Part shown: positions 5,865 through 5,972 of the stretch, piece by piece
Layout of the letters: each line of letters starts with the position of its first letter
Position numbering within the stretch: position 1 is the stretch's first letter
DNA from: M3007 sp046155725
Lineage (GTDB): Bacteria; Bacteroidota; Bacteroidia; Chitinophagales; Saprospiraceae
Assembly (NCBI GenBank): GCA_046155725.1
Contig: JBJXFT010000038.1
Span: forward strand, 1 to 5,972
Length of the DNA stretch: 5,972 nt
Reading direction: 5' to 3'
Made by a program: the position numbers and the translations under genes
The notes under the pieces: model-generated
The model's input: the letters and a program-made list of their open reading frames with translations, nothing else
Databases searched by the model: none
Told to the model about the DNA's origin: nothing

Positions 5865-5897
5865 AACTTTCCGAAAGTTTAAAACTTTCGGAAAGTT
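5865..5897. repeat. Right flanking REP-like palindrome of the RAYT element
   Basis: A 33-bp perfect inverted repeat with the same 16-base arms as the left copy and centre base A (5881). Cores lie at 5867-5877 and 5885-5895, 18 bases apart as in the left copy. It lies 27 bases before the RAYT start codon, and its last two bases are part of the TAA stop of the neighbouring upstream gene. A hairpin here could affect the 3' end of that gene's mRNA, though no T-run follows. Confidence 0.93.
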
Positions 5898-5972
5898 ACC
5901 ACCCATCATTTTTCAAATCTTCCAGCAGGCGGGTGTCGTTGGTTTCGCGGGCTTCTTTTAGGAGTTGCTGAT
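5896..5972 (-). CDS. Unidentified gene, C-terminal 24 residues only
   Basis: An open frame enters from the window edge and ends at TAA (5898-5896). The visible tail is charged and probably helical and ends in LLEDLKNDGW. It is too short to name. The tail looks like real protein, because it has a natural amphipathic pattern and the stop sits exactly at the edge of the palindrome. The function is unknown, and whether it belongs to the phenylacetate pathway cannot be judged. It could also be a chance open frame. Confidence 0.55.
   Translation of the reverse strand, partial: QQLLKEARETNDTRLLEDLKNDGW

Larger units (their letters stand above)
5139..5897 (-). mobile_element. RAYT-REP element: transposase gene bounded by matching palindromes
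   Basis: A 759-bp unit made of a RAYT gene and two 33-bp palindromes at its ends, identical except for the centre base (C at 5155, A at 5881). It fills the gap between the upstream gene and paaZ. I found no clear target-site duplication, which fits Y1 HUH enzymes, as they do not normally produce one. Whether the unit moves as a whole or the palindromes are simply REP sequences maintained beside their transposase cannot be told from one copy. Confidence 0.65.

Noticed and set aside
5899..5903. GTGG on the minus strand next to the right palindrome as a REP guide tetranucleotide
   Set aside because: It falls in the upstream gene's final codons, and no GTRG accompanies the left or internal copies, so it is probably chance.

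Overview
The window most likely comes from a member of the Bacteroidota, plausibly the Saprospiria or a relative. Three signs point there. The starts lack Shine-Dalgarno sequences and have short leaders preceded by TAnnTTTG boxes, the Bacteroidota -7 promoter element. The transposase is of the Bacteroidota-like REP-associated (RAYT) type. A short C-rich repeat encoding LPPTPSEEGG, a word I recall from genomes of this phylum, sits inside a gene. Placement below phylum is inference. All genes read on the minus strand, so transcription runs from high to low coordinates.

Layout in transcription order. (1) 5896-5972: the last 24 codons of an unidentified gene. (2) 5139-5897: a RAYT transposase gene (5181-5837) bracketed by two 33-bp palindromes that differ only at the centre base. 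A third, slightly diverged copy plus two single half-units lie inside the transposase gene, where they are translated in frame as four LSES(S/T) repeats. (3) 3018-5108: paaZ, the bifunctional ring-opening enzyme of aerobic phenylacetate degradation, with all expected catalytic residues and a short repeat-derived in-frame insertion in its C-terminal hydratase domain. (4) 935-3002: a compact block of xisH, xisI, an AAA-type P-loop ATPase and a TPR protein that runs off the window at base 1. xisH and xisI overlap by 16 bp. The ATPase and TPR genes overlap by 4 bp (ATGA). The TPR gene carries 120-bp tandem repeats about 96% identical to each other.

How the parts relate. PaaZ is a metabolic gene with no other paa gene in view. 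The REP/RAYT element sits between the upstream gene and the paaZ promoter, touching the stop codon of one and the probable -33 box of the other. The xisH-xisI-ATPase-TPR block looks like an accessory module. XisH has a PD-(D/E)XK nuclease-like signature, XisI is its usual partner, and the ATPase plus TPR pair resembles a STAND-type sensor split over two genes. No recombinase or excision target is visible, so a role in DNA rearrangement is not supported here. A defence or signalling role is possible but inferred. There is no gene-free stretch over 300 bases, and no tRNA, rRNA or CRISPR array was seen.
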